From NCBI GenBank assembly GCA_044870295.1, contig JBIOYQ010000072.1, positions 1-28,401 of the forward strand: 28,401 bases of DNA. Direction: 5' to 3'. Position numbers and translations under genes: made by a program. Positions 1 through 8,292 of this stretch are shown one piece after another; within the stretch, counting starts at the first letter, position 1; every line of letters begins with the position of its first letter. Origin of the DNA: AC-52 sp044870295 (GTDB taxonomy: Bacteria > Actinomycetota > UBA4738). A model generated the notes under the pieces. That model was not told where the DNA came from. It worked only from the letters and a program-made list of their open reading frames with translations, and made no database searches.

Positions 1-869
1 GCTCGTGAGGCCAGGAAGCTGATGCCGATGAACATCGTCACGGCGATGGCGCCCATGATGGCAAGCGTCTGGGCGGCGTTCCTGGCCTGCGGACGCCGGA
101 ACGCGGGGACTCCGTTCGAGATCGCCTCCACGCCGGTCAGGGCGGTCGAGCCGGACGCGAAGGCGTGCAGGATCACGAACACCCCCACCGCCGACGCCGT
201 GCCCACCGCGAAGTGGTCCGCCGGCACCACCGCTTGCGGGCACCCGCCGGCCACGCAGCGGACCAGCCCCGTGACGATCAGCGCGAAGATCGAGGCGATG
301 AACCCGTACGTGGGGATGGCGAACAGTGTGCCCGACTCCCGAACGCCCCTGAGGTTCGCCAGGGTGATGAGCGCGACGAACCCCATGGACAGCTCCACCT
401 TGACGTCGTGGAGGCCGGGGACCGCCGAGGTGATGGCGAAGACGCCGGCCACCACGGACACGGAAACCGTGAGGACATAGTCCGTGAGGAGCGCGGCCGC
501 GGCGATGAGCCCCGGCATGACGCCCAGGTTGTCCTTGCTCACGATGTAGGCGCCGCCACCGTTCGGATACGCCCGAACGGTCTGGCGGTAGGAGGCCACC
601 ACGATCAGCATGAGCGCCGCGATGGCGACGCTGATCGGCATGACCAGGCTGGTCGAGGCCCCGACCGTGGCCGACGCCATGAGGACGAACAGGATCTGTT
701 CCGTGGCGTAGGCCACCGACGACAGCGCGTCGGAGGAGAAGACCGGAAGGGCCAGGACCTTGGGCAGCAGGGTGTGCTCCAGCCGGTGGGTGGCCATCCG
801 CCGCCCGACCAGGATGCGCTTGATCAGGTCGGCGGTGGATTCGGTCTCCAGCTTGGGAGCGGTGGCCAC
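1..869 (-). CDS. KimA-like APC-family potassium transporter, 3' end cut by window
   Basis: The reverse strand reads as an open APC-superfamily permease from a GTG at 869 to the window edge, about 289 codons with no stop. It closely resembles the transporters at 936 and 5816. The motif SSDALSSVAYATE (Asp47, Tyr54), the segment DYVLTVSVSV and LTGVEAISNG match the places where, from memory of the KimA (YdaO) work, K+ is bound (Asp36, Tyr43, Thr121, Ser125, Thr230). It should sit in the inner membrane and import K+ with protons. It is head to head with the next transporter over 66 bases. The GTG start is chosen because a TACAAT box lies 7 bases upstream, which fits a leaderless mRNA. The cytoplasmic C-terminal part lies outside the window. 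An amino-acid permease is the alternative, but the KimA residues and the K+ neighbours argue against it. Confidence 0.85.
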   Translation of the reverse strand, partial: MATAPKLETESTADLIKRILVGRRMATHRLEHTLLPKVLALPVFSSDALSSVAYATEQILFVLMASATVGASTSLVMPISVAIAALMLIVVASYRQTVRAYPNGGGAYIVSKDNLGVMPGLIAAAALLTDYVLTVSVSVVAGVFAITSAVPGLHDVKVELSMGFVALITLANLRGVRESGTLFAIPTYGFIASIFALIVTGLVRCVAGGCPQAVVPADHFAVGTASAVGVFVILHAFASGSTALTGVEAISNGVPAFRRPQARNAAQTLAIMGAIAVTMFIGISFLASR

Positions 870-876
870 GATGGCG

Positions 877-882
877 ATTGTA
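877..882 (-). promoter_or_regulatory. -10 box of leaderless KimA-like gene at 869
   Basis: TACAAT on the reverse strand ends 7 bases before the GTG. No clear -35 is seen. Direct GACGT repeats at 900-904 and 912-916, between the two divergent promoters, may bind a regulator (weak). Confidence 0.6.
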
Positions 883-922
883 GAGATCGTCCCCGAGGTG
901 ACGTTTCGCGGGACGTCGTGCC

Positions 923-928
923 TAGAAT
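923..928 (+). promoter_or_regulatory. -10 box of leaderless KimA-like gene at 936
   Basis: TAGAAT lies 7 bases before the ATG. GTGACG at 898-903 may be the -35, with a long 19-base spacer. Confidence 0.6.
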
Positions 929-935
929 CCGGCGC

Positions 936-3272
936 ATGCCGGGGAGAGGGCTGAAGCGGATCCTGCTGGGCCGAGCCCTGCCCAGCCACATGCTCGAGCA
1001 CCAGCTCCTGCCGAAGTCCCTGGCGCTGCCGGTCTTCTCGTCCGACCCCCTCTCCTCGGTGGCCTACGCCACGGAGGAGATGATGCTCGTTCTGGTGGCC
1101 GCCGGTGTGTCGGCCTTGGCCCTCATGGTCCCGATCGGATTCGCCATCGCGATCCTGCTGGCCATCGTGGTCACCTCCTACCGCCAGACCGTTCGGGCGT
1201 ATCCACGCGGCGGCGGCTCGTACATCGTCTCGCGGGAGAACCTCGGGACCATCCCGGGGTTGGTGGCCGCGGCGGCCATCCTGACGGACTACGTCCTGAC
1301 CGTCGCGGTGAGCGTCACCGCGGGCACGGTCGCCATCACCTCCGCGGTCCCGGGTCTGGCGGACCACAAGGTGTCGCTCGCCATCGGCCTGATCTCGATC
1401 CTGACGCTGGCCAACCTGCGAGGAGTACGGGAGGCCGGGCAGGTCTTCGCCATCCCGACCTACGGGTTCGTCCTGCTCGTGTACGCGACGCTCGTGGCGG
1501 GGTTCGTCCGCTGCCTGAGCGGGTGTCCCGTTGCGGCGACCGCCGCCATCCCCCTGGCCCCCGTCAGCGGGCTGGCGCTGTTCCTGGTCCTGCGGGCGTT
1601 CTCCTCCGGGGCGACCGCACTGACCGGCGTCGAGGCGATCGCCGACGGCGTCCAGGCCTTCCGCCGTCCTCAGTCCAAGAACGCCGCCGCGACCCTCACC
1701 ATCATGGGCGTGATGGCCGTGTCCATGTTCCTGGGGATCACGATCCTGGCCCGCATGCTGCACGTCCACGCGAACCACGACATCGTCCTCACGAAATCGG
1801 TCCTGGCGCAGATCGGGGAGACGGTGTTCGGCCGTGGACTGATGTTCTTCCTGCTGCAGGGGTTCACGGCCGGGATCCTCGTGCTGGCCGCGAACACGTC
1901 CTATCAGGACTTCCCGAGGCTGTCGTCCATCCTGGCCCGCGACGGGTTCATGCCCGCCCAGTTCCGCAACCGCGGCGACCGGCTGGTCTTCTCCAACGGC
2001 GTCATCGTGCTGGCGCTGCTGGCGGTCGCGCTGATCTGGGTGTTCGACGCGAACCTCACCAGGTTGATCCAGCTCTACGTGGTGGGAGTGTTCACCGCGT
2101 TCACGCTGTCGCAGACGGGCATGGTGCGACGCTGGTGGCGCCGTCGGACCGAGGGGTGGCGCCGAAGCATGATCATCAATGCCGTCGGCGCCGCGACGAC
2201 CGGCATCGTCCTGGTGATCGTCGCGGTCACGAAGTTCACCCACGGCGCGTGGATCGTGATCGCGGCCATACCGGTCATCGTGGCCTTCTTCCTGGCCGTG
2301 TCCCGTCACTACGAGGCGGTGGGACGCATCCTGCGGGCTCGGCACATGTCCCCGCGACAGGAGACCCACAACGTGTTCATCGTCGTGGTCGCCGATCTTG
2401 GGCCGGCCACGGTGGAGGCCGTGACCTACCTCCGGGCGGTCCGCCCTGAGGAGATCATCCCCCTGTTCGTCGGGCCTCACAGCGAGTTCGACGAAGCCGC
2501 CTCGGGTTGGTCGCGCCTGGCGCCGCGGCTGGGAGACCTGGTCCAGCTCCCGATGGAGAACGGGTCGGTGACCCGATCGCTGCGGCGGTTCCTCCACTCG
2601 CTTCCGCGGGGAGCCTCGGACTTCCACACGGTGGTGGTCCCCGAAGTCCTGTCGAGCCACTCGATGCTCCAGTTCCTGGGGCGGCGCCAGACCCTCTACC
2701 TGAAGACGGCGTTGCTGTTCGAGCCGGGGATCGTGGTGACGAATTGCCCGGTGCTCCCCGAGCACGTGCGGCCGTCGACACCCCGGGCGGCGCGTCCGCT
2801 GGAGCCCGAGCGCAACGTCGTACTGGTGCCGCTGTCGTCCGTGAACGACGCGACCATCCGGGCGATCGTCTACGCGAAGTCCCTGCGGCCCAGCCACCTG
2901 GAGGCGCTGTTCTTCGCCTCGGACCCGGACGAGGTCGAGCGCATCCTGCAGGAATGGTCCGACTGGCGCATGGATATCTCGCTGTCGGTCGTCGACGCGC
3001 CGTTCCGGGACATCAAGGAGCCTCTGCTCGCGGAGATCCGCCGGTATACCGCTCGGCACGACACCATGGTCACCGTCGTGCTGCCCGAGTTCATCGTGCG
3101 GCGATGGTGGGAGCACCTGCTCCACAACCAGAGCGGGCTCTACCTCAAGCGGTTCCTGCTGTTCGAACCAGGCGTGGTGGTGACCAGCGTGCCCTACCGC
3201 TTGGACGTGACGGCTCCGACCGATCGGATCGTCGGATCACCCGAGGAGGGTGCCGTCGCCACTCCCGCCTGA
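936..3272 (+). CDS. KimA-like APC-family potassium transporter with duplicated C-terminal domain
   Basis: This is a 778-residue inner-membrane permease of the APC superfamily, KimA type, probably a K+/H+ symporter. Residues 1 to about 465 form the membrane core. Asp37 and Tyr44 lie in SSDPLSSVAYATE, Thr122 and Ser126 in DYVLTVAVS, and Thr230 in LTGVEA; spacing agrees with the KimA K+-binding residues as I recall them. The cytoplasmic tail holds two related Usp-like units, about residues 475-608 and 625-757. Each ends in a similar pattern: YLKTALLFEPGIVVT in the first and YLKRFLLFEPGVVVT in the second. B. subtilis KimA has one such tail, so the doubling is unusual. The frame stays open upstream to 165, but that stretch overlaps the opposite-strand gene and reads as an RH-rich shadow. 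ATG at 936 is preferred because TAGAAT lies 7 bases before it. The 3' end overlaps kdpE tail to tail by 36 bases. Confidence 0.88.
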   Translation: MPGRGLKRILLGRALPSHMLEHQLLPKSLALPVFSSDPLSSVAYATEEMMLVLVAAGVSALALMVPIGFAIAILLAIVVTSYRQTVRAYPRGGGSYIVSRENLGTIPGLVAAAAILTDYVLTVAVSVTAGTVAITSAVPGLADHKVSLAIGLISILTLANLRGVREAGQVFAIPTYGFVLLVYATLVAGFVRCLSGCPVAATAAIPLAPVSGLALFLVLRAFSSGATALTGVEAIADGVQAFRRPQSKNAAATLTIMGVMAVSMFLGITILARMLHVHANHDIVLTKSVLAQIGETVFGRGLMFFLLQGFTAGILVLAANTSYQDFPRLSSILARDGFMPAQFRNRGDRLVFSNGVIVLALLAVALIWVFDANLTRLIQLYVVGVFTAFTLSQTGMVRRWWRRRTEGWRRSMIINAVGAATTGIVLVIVAVTKFTHGAWIVIAAIPVIVAFFLAVSRHYEAVGRILRARHMSPRQETHNVFIVVVADLGPATVEAVTYLRAVRPEEIIPLFVGPHSEFDEAASGWSRLAPRLGDLVQLPMENGSVTRSLRRFLHSLPRGASDFHTVVVPEVLSSHSMLQFLGRRQTLYLKTALLFEPGIVVTNCPVLPEHVRPSTPRAARPLEPERNVVLVPLSSVNDATIRAIVYAKSLRPSHLEALFFASDPDEVERILQEWSDWRMDISLSVVDAPFRDIKEPLLAEIRRYTARHDTMVTVVLPEFIVRRWWEHLLHNQSGLYLKRFLLFEPGVVVTSVPYRLDVTAPTDRIVGSPEEGAVATPA

Positions 3273-3962
3273 TCCACCGGTCGAGCCCGCCATCCACCGG
3301 TACCCCACCCCGGGCTCGGTGAGGATCAAGGACGGAGTCGACGGATCGGGCTCGAGCTTCTTCCGCAGGCTGGCCACGTACACGCGCAGGTAGTGGCTCT
3401 CCCCACCGTGGGCGGTGCCCCAGACCTTCTGAAGGAGCCACCGGTGGGTCAGGAGTTTCCCCGGGTGGGCGACGAACTGCTCCAGCAACCCGAACTCGGT
3501 GGGCGTCAGATGCACGGGCGTGCCGCCTCTGGTGACCAGTCGCCGGCCGAGATCCACCTCCACGTCGCCGACCTTCACCAGCGCCGGCCGCTCGTCGTCC
3601 GAACCGGACAGCCGTCGCAGGACCGCGCGGACGCGCGCCAGCAGCTCCCCCATGGCGAACGGTTTCGTGACGTAGTCGTCGGCGCCCGCATCGAGGGCTG
3701 CGACCTTGTCGGCCTGAGCGTCCCGAACCGAGAGCACGATGATGGGGACCGACGACCAGGATCGAACCCGCTTGATGACCTCGACGCCGTCGATGCCGGG
3801 CAGGCCGAGATCCAGGACCACCAGGTCCACGTCGTTGTCGGACAGAAGCTCCAGGGCCGTCTCGCCGTTCGGCGCGGTCGCCACCTCGTGGCCGCGGGCC
3901 GCCAGGCTCGCCCGCAGGGCTCGGAGGATCTGCGGCTCGTCGTCGACGGCGAGCACCTTCAC
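3237..3962 (-). CDS. kdpE: KdpE-type response regulator (OmpR/PhoB family)
   Basis: This 241-residue cytoplasmic regulator has a receiver domain (about 1-120) with the acidic pair Asp7-Asp8, phosphoacceptor Asp51 and Lys100. A winged-helix DNA-binding domain follows (about 140-232). The segments LTPTEFGLLE, KLLTHRWLLQKVWG, HYLRVYVASLRKKLE and LTEPGVGYRW are typical of KdpE rather than of general OmpR proteins. It should be phosphorylated by the kinase encoded just upstream. Its GTG start overlaps the kinase stop in a GTGA tetranucleotide, so translation is probably coupled. The frame extends 33 residues further upstream, but that part lies inside the kinase gene and gives no recognisable sequence. 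Normal KdpE activates kdpFABC. None is present here, so the flanking KimA-like genes are the likely targets (inference). Confidence 0.92.
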   Translation of the reverse strand: MKVLAVDDEPQILRALRASLAARGHEVATAPNGETALELLSDNDVDLVVLDLGLPGIDGVEVIKRVRSWSSVPIIVLSVRDAQADKVAALDAGADDYVTKPFAMGELLARVRAVLRRLSGSDDERPALVKVGDVEVDLGRRLVTRGGTPVHLTPTEFGLLEQFVAHPGKLLTHRWLLQKVWGTAHGGESHYLRVYVASLRKKLEPDPSTPSLILTEPGVGYRWMAGSTGGSGGSGDGTLLG

Positions 3963-5464
3963 GATGCGCCGTCCCGGTCCATGACCATCTCGTCGGTTCG
4001 TCGAGCGGTGGGAAGCCGGAACCCGACCGTCGTCCCACCACCGGGGGTCTCCCCGATCCACATCTCCCCACCGTGCGCGGTGACGATCGCCCTGGCGATG
4101 GCGAGACCCAGCCCGGTCCCCCCGCGGCGCTCGCCGACGTCGCGGCGGTAGAACTCCTCGAACACGCGCGTCCGCTCCTCGACCGGGATCCCAGGCCCAC
4201 GATCCGACACACGCACCTCCACCTGCTGCTCCCAGCGCACCGCCGTGATGGTGATCTCGCTCCCCGGAGGTGAGTAGGACAGCGCGTTCTCCAGCAGGTT
4301 CGTGAGGACCTGGTCCATCTGCACCACGTCCATGGGGACGGGAGGGAGGTCGTCCCGGCTCTGGACGCGGATTCGTCGGCCCTCGAGCCGGGTCCGCATC
4401 CGGCCGACCACGGCGGCGATGAGCTCGTCGATGGGGATGGCCTCTTTCGCCGGAGTCAGCGCGCCGGCTCGGATGCGGCTGAGGTCCATGAGGTTGCCGA
4501 CCAGGCGGTTGAGCCGCTCGGACTCCTCCAGGATCGTGCGCAACAGTTCCGTCCGCTGTTCACCGGAGAACGGGACTCCCTCTTCCAGCAGGCTGGAGGC
4601 GCTGGCCTGGATGGAGGCGAGGGGCGTCCTCAGGTCGTGGGTCACCGAGGAGAACAGAGCGGCGCGGGTCTGGCTGGCATCGGCCTCCAACCTGGCGGCA
4701 GAAGCCTCTTCTCCGAACCGCGCCCGCTCGATGGCCAGCGCGAGCTGGCCGGCGAACGTGTCGAGCACCCTTCCTTCGGTGCTCCCGATGCCCCCGTACG
4801 GCGCCCCGGCCATCTCGATGGTGCCGACCACCGAGCGTTCGGCCGCCAGGGGTACGGTCAGCAGCTCGCCGTCGAGGGTTCCCACCGATGCCCGCTCACG
4901 CTCCCGTCCATCCGCGTCGAGCACGACGATCCGGCACCCCCGAAGGCCGTACAGGGTGCGCAGCGAGCTCGCCAGATCGCGCAGGACCACGTCCAGGCCC
5001 GCCCCGGACAGGAGGCGCGAGGTCACGTTGTACAGAGCTCGGACCTGATGCTCTTGGGCTTCCGCCTTGGCCCGTTGTTCCAGGGCCGCCGTCAGCGCCG
5101 CGCTGACCGACGCCGCCACCAAGGAGAAGATCGCCAGCACCAGCCAGTCCTCCGCTGTCGCCACCGAGAAGGTGTGCGCCGGAGGGGTGAAGAAGTAATC
5201 CAGACCGGCGAAGGACAACGCCGCGGCGAGCAGCGCGGGCCACAGGTGTCCGACCACGCCGGCGGCCACGACGGCCAGGAGATAGAGGAGCGCCGGGATG
5301 GCCGCGTCGCCGTGCGGAAGCAGCTGGGCCAGCCCGGTGGCGGCGAGAGGACCGGCGATGGCGACCACCACGGCCAGCGGTGTCGACGGCCGAGGCCGCG
5401 GCACGACCAGCCGACGGAGGCCCGCGCGCGTCCCGCTCTCGACTCGTTCCGGCTTTGACGACAT
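3959..5464 (-). CDS. kdpD: Short KdpD-like sensor histidine kinase
   Basis: This is a 501-residue membrane kinase. Residues about 30-127 hold four membrane helices of the KdpD type (DUF4118), a GAF-like region follows (about 140-250), then the phosphoacceptor His276 in VTHDLRTPLA, Asn393 in the N box, DRGPG at 421-425 and GTGLGL at 449-454. Full-length KdpD is near 900 residues and begins with the KdpD and Usp sensor domains. These are absent, so this is the short form, and there is no sign of a broken longer gene because only 63 bases separate it from the divergent gene at 5528. It is translationally coupled to kdpE. It probably senses turgor, ionic strength or K+ through its membrane and GAF parts. 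No clear Shine-Dalgarno or TANNNT box was found before the ATG, so the exact start is less certain than the gene. Confidence 0.88.
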   Translation of the reverse strand: MSSKPERVESGTRAGLRRLVVPRPRPSTPLAVVVAIAGPLAATGLAQLLPHGDAAIPALLYLLAVVAAGVVGHLWPALLAAALSFAGLDYFFTPPAHTFSVATAEDWLVLAIFSLVAASVSAALTAALEQRAKAEAQEHQVRALYNVTSRLLSGAGLDVVLRDLASSLRTLYGLRGCRIVVLDADGRERERASVGTLDGELLTVPLAAERSVVGTIEMAGAPYGGIGSTEGRVLDTFAGQLALAIERARFGEEASAARLEADASQTRAALFSSVTHDLRTPLASIQASASSLLEEGVPFSGEQRTELLRTILEESERLNRLVGNLMDLSRIRAGALTPAKEAIPIDELIAAVVGRMRTRLEGRRIRVQSRDDLPPVPMDVVQMDQVLTNLLENALSYSPPGSEITITAVRWEQQVEVRVSDRGPGIPVEERTRVFEEFYRRDVGERRGGTGLGLAIARAIVTAHGGEMWIGETPGGGTTVGFRLPTARRTDEMVMDRDGAS

Positions 5465-5527
5465 CTTTACGCCCGGGGCTCGTTTCTTGACGGCGCCTTA
5501 GCGGCTCGCCGTCGATGCTCGTCTGCG

Positions 5528-5800
5528 ATGGTAGCGATTCCGCGACTCGACCTCATCATCGCCGTCACGTGGGTGGCGGTCCTGACGCTCGTCGTCGTCG
5601 GCCGGGCCCTCACCTCGTGGCTGCGGTTCCGGCGCACCTCGAACTACGCCATCTACGCCCGTTTGCTGTCCGAAGCCACCCAACCGAGGCCCGAGGTCAC
5701 CGGGCCGGCGACACCGGCGGGAACGCAGGACGGCCAGGCCGAGGTGATCGCCTTCCCCGCGCGATCGTCCGACTCGGAGCGGTCCGCCTCCCAGGGCTGA
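5528..5800 (+). CDS. Small single-span membrane protein, function unknown
   Basis: This 90-residue protein has one hydrophobic span at about residues 8-28 (DLIIAVTWVAVLTLVVVGRA). A basic stretch follows (WLRFRRTSNY), then a hydrophilic tail rich in Pro, Ala, Ser and Gly. I do not recognise the family. It lies 15 bases before a KimA-like transporter on the same strand and is divergent from kdpD, so it is probably the first gene of the transporter operon. An accessory or regulatory subunit is possible but is an inference from position only. A TTGACG hexamer at 5487-5492 may be a -35 element, with no convincing -10 partner. Confidence 0.6.
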   Translation: MVAIPRLDLIIAVTWVAVLTLVVVGRALTSWLRFRRTSNYAIYARLLSEATQPRPEVTGPATPAGTQDGQAEVIAFPARSSDSERSASQG

Positions 5801-5815
5801 CCGCTCGGAGCTTCG

Positions 5816-8281
5816 ATGGCCACCCTCGATTCGAACCGCGCCGCGCCGCGGATGCCCTCCACCGGCTACCTGGTGAAGCGACTGCTGCTGGGACGGCCGC
5901 TGCCGACGGCGCGCCTGGCGCACGAACGGCTCGGCAAGCCGACGGCCCTGGCCGTGTTCAGCTCGGACAACATGTCCTCGGTCGCGTACGCCACCGAGGA
6001 GATCCTGCGAATCCTGATCCCGGCGGTCGGGTTGGCCGCGTTCACCCTGGTCATGCCCATCACGCTCGCCGTGGTGGTGGTCGAGGCCGTCCTGATCTTT
6101 TCGTACCGACAGACGATCAAGGCCTATCCGTCCGCGGGCGGCGCGTACATCGTCACGAAGGACAACCTCGGCCTGTTGCCCGCCCAGCTCGCCGGGGTGG
6201 CCCTGCTGGTCGACTACGTGCTCACCGTCGCCGTGTCCGTGGCGGCGGGCGTGCAGGCGATCAGCACCGTCTATCCCTTGTCCGATGGCGTGCGCGTCGT
6301 CCTGTCGCTCCTCTTCGTGTGGCTGATCGCGTACGCGAACCTGCTCGGCGTGCGGGAGTCGGGGCGGATCTTCGCCGTGCCGACGTACGTGTTCATCGCG
6401 AGCCTGTGCCTGACCTGCGGCCTCGGGATGGTGCGGGTCCTGACAGGGCAGATCCATGCGATGTCGACGCCGGCCCAGGCGCAGTCCGGCGGTCTCACCC
6501 TCGGCTTGGGCGCCGTCACCATGGTGATCGTGCTTCGGGCCTTCGCCTCGGGAGGCGCGGCCGTGACGGGGGTCGAGGCGATCTCGAACGGCGTCCCCGC
6601 CTTCCGCAAGCCCGAGTGGAAGAACGCCCGCACCACGCTGATGTACATGGGGGCCGTGCTCTCGGCGACCTTCCTGGCCGTGTCCTACCTGGCCCACCGG
6701 CTGCGGGTGATCCCGGTGGCGGACGAGAGCAAGTCGGTCCTGGGGCAGATCGGGCAGGCCGTGTACGGCGGCGGCATCGGCACGTCGCTCTTCTACGTCC
6801 TGCAGATCTCGACGACGCTCATCCTGATCCTGGCGGCGAACACCTCCTTCGCCGACTTCCCCCGCCTGGCCAGCTTCCACGCGCACGACGCGTTCATGCC
6901 CAGGCAGCTGACGAAGCGGGGGCACCGGCTGGTGTTCTCGAACGGGATCATCGGGCTGGCGGCGGCGGCGAGCCTCATCGTCGTGCTGTTCCGCGCCAGC
7001 GTCACCCGCATGATCCCGCTGTACGCCCTGGGCGTGTTCACGTCGTTCACGTTGTCGCAGAGCGGCATGGCGAAGCGCCACCTCCGGCTGCGCGAGCCCG
7101 GGTGGCGCCGAGGCCTGGCGATCAACGGGATCGGCGCGGTCACCACCCTGGTGGTCACGGGCATCATCGCCGTCGAGAAGTTCAGCCACGGCGCGTGGAT
7201 CATCGTGGTGTTCGTCCCCGTCATGGTGTTCGTCCTCACACGGGTGAACAGGACGTACCAGGCGGAGGAGGCCGACCTGGTCGCGGGGCTGCCTCAGATC
7301 GAGCGGCCGCTCCCCGCGCGTCACGTCGCCGTCGTGGTGGTGGACGAGCTGAACGAGGCGGCCTTCCACGCCCTGCAGTACGCCAAGACGATCCATCCAC
7401 AGCGCGTCATCGCGCTGCATCTCGCCTCCGGTGACGAATCGGTCGGCGGCGCGGGGGGAGCCTTCGAACGAGAGTGGAAGCGGACCGGGCTGACCATCCC
7501 CCTGGCGGTGGAGCGGTGCACGGCATGGGATCAGGGAGCCCGCCTCCGGGCGTTCCTCCAGAAGGCGACGACGCCCGACGCCCAGCTCACCCTGATCATC
7601 CCCGGGCGCACGTCGAACGTGTGGGGGCAGAGGCAGGCACGCCACCGTCGATGGGCGCGGGTGCTCCGGTCGTTGAAGAACGAGGACGGGATCAACGTCG
7701 TGATCGTCCGGGACCATGGTGGGCGGGGACACACCGCCGACGATGGCCGGCTGTCGATCGTCCCCCGGACCCGGCACACCGCCGTGATCCTGGTGGACCG
7801 GCTGGACCGGAGCGTCCTGAAGGCGTTGCGCTACGCCCGGTCCATCGAAGCCCTCGAGATCCGCGCGGTGCACGCCGGGATCGACCCCGTGAGCGCCCAG
7901 GAGCTCGCCGAGCGATGGGCCGACCTGGGGAACCGTCTCGAGATTCCCCTGGATGTCGACGAATGCTTCGACCGCGACATCGCTCGCACGATCCGCCGGT
8001 ACATCGGGGAGCTGCAGTCGAAAGACTCGGGGGCCGGAGAGATCAGCGTGATCATCCCGCGACGGCTGTACCCGAGCGGCCTGCACCGGCTGCTGCACGA
8101 CCGCACCGGGCGGGCCATCGCCCGGGCGCTGGAGGCCGATCCCCATGTCGACGTGGTGATGGTCCCCTACCGCTTGGGCGCGAAGCGCGACGGCAAGACG
8201 AGCAGCCCCGGCACGCGAGCCCTCCCCCCGGCGCACGCCGGCGACCTCCGCGTCCCCGCAACGGCTGCCTCGGAGCGCTAG
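5816..8281 (+). CDS. KimA-like APC-family potassium transporter with duplicated C-terminal domain
   Basis: This 821-residue transporter is a paralogue of the one at 936. The APC membrane core spans about residues 15-480. Asp51 and Tyr58 in SSDNMSSVAYATE, the DYVLTVAVS segment and VTGVEAISNG keep the KimA K+-site pattern. The cytoplasmic tail contains two Usp-like repeats, about residues 501-635 and 652-785, opening with RHVAVVVVDELN and RHTAVILVDRLD. The tail end, VPYRL, is shared with the transporter at 936. The ATG is preceded by GGAG with a 5-base spacer, so unlike its two paralogues it is translated from a leadered mRNA. The trkA gene starts 11 bases after its stop, and its TAG stop forms the start of the trkA -10 box. 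Role: K+ import at the inner membrane, perhaps regulated by nucleotides through the tail (inference). Confidence 0.88.
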   Translation: MATLDSNRAAPRMPSTGYLVKRLLLGRPLPTARLAHERLGKPTALAVFSSDNMSSVAYATEEILRILIPAVGLAAFTLVMPITLAVVVVEAVLIFSYRQTIKAYPSAGGAYIVTKDNLGLLPAQLAGVALLVDYVLTVAVSVAAGVQAISTVYPLSDGVRVVLSLLFVWLIAYANLLGVRESGRIFAVPTYVFIASLCLTCGLGMVRVLTGQIHAMSTPAQAQSGGLTLGLGAVTMVIVLRAFASGGAAVTGVEAISNGVPAFRKPEWKNARTTLMYMGAVLSATFLAVSYLAHRLRVIPVADESKSVLGQIGQAVYGGGIGTSLFYVLQISTTLILILAANTSFADFPRLASFHAHDAFMPRQLTKRGHRLVFSNGIIGLAAAASLIVVLFRASVTRMIPLYALGVFTSFTLSQSGMAKRHLRLREPGWRRGLAINGIGAVTTLVVTGIIAVEKFSHGAWIIVVFVPVMVFVLTRVNRTYQAEEADLVAGLPQIERPLPARHVAVVVVDELNEAAFHALQYAKTIHPQRVIALHLASGDESVGGAGGAFEREWKRTGLTIPLAVERCTAWDQGARLRAFLQKATTPDAQLTLIIPGRTSNVWGQRQARHRRWARVLRSLKNEDGINVVIVRDHGGRGHTADDGRLSIVPRTRHTAVILVDRLDRSVLKALRYARSIEALEIRAVHAGIDPVSAQELAERWADLGNRLEIPLDVDECFDRDIARTIRRYIGELQSKDSGAGEISVIIPRRLYPSGLHRLLHDRTGRAIARALEADPHVDVVMVPYRLGAKRDGKTSSPGTRALPPAHAGDLRVPATAASER

Positions 8282-8284
8282 GCT
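8279..8284 (+). promoter_or_regulatory. -10 box of trkA, overlapping the upstream stop codon
   Basis: TAGGCT ends 8 bases before the trkA GTG. Its first three bases are the TAG stop of the upstream transporter. An internal promoter inside the operon is the reading; co-transcription from upstream is still possible. Confidence 0.5.
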
Positions 8285-8292
8285 TTCCCGCC

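Noticed and set aside
165..935. 257-codon upstream extension of the KimA-like gene at 936
   Set aside because: It is antisense to the paralogous transporter at 869 and reads as Arg/His/Asp-rich sequence; homology begins at 936.
5465..5527. KdpE binding site between kdpD and the small membrane gene
   Set aside because: I searched for a repeat or dyad but found only a TTGACG hexamer with no convincing partner.
5498..8236. Reverse-strand open frame of 912 codons
   Set aside because: It is antisense to the KimA-like gene at 5816, whose motifs are clear, and its composition is typical of a complementary-strand shadow.
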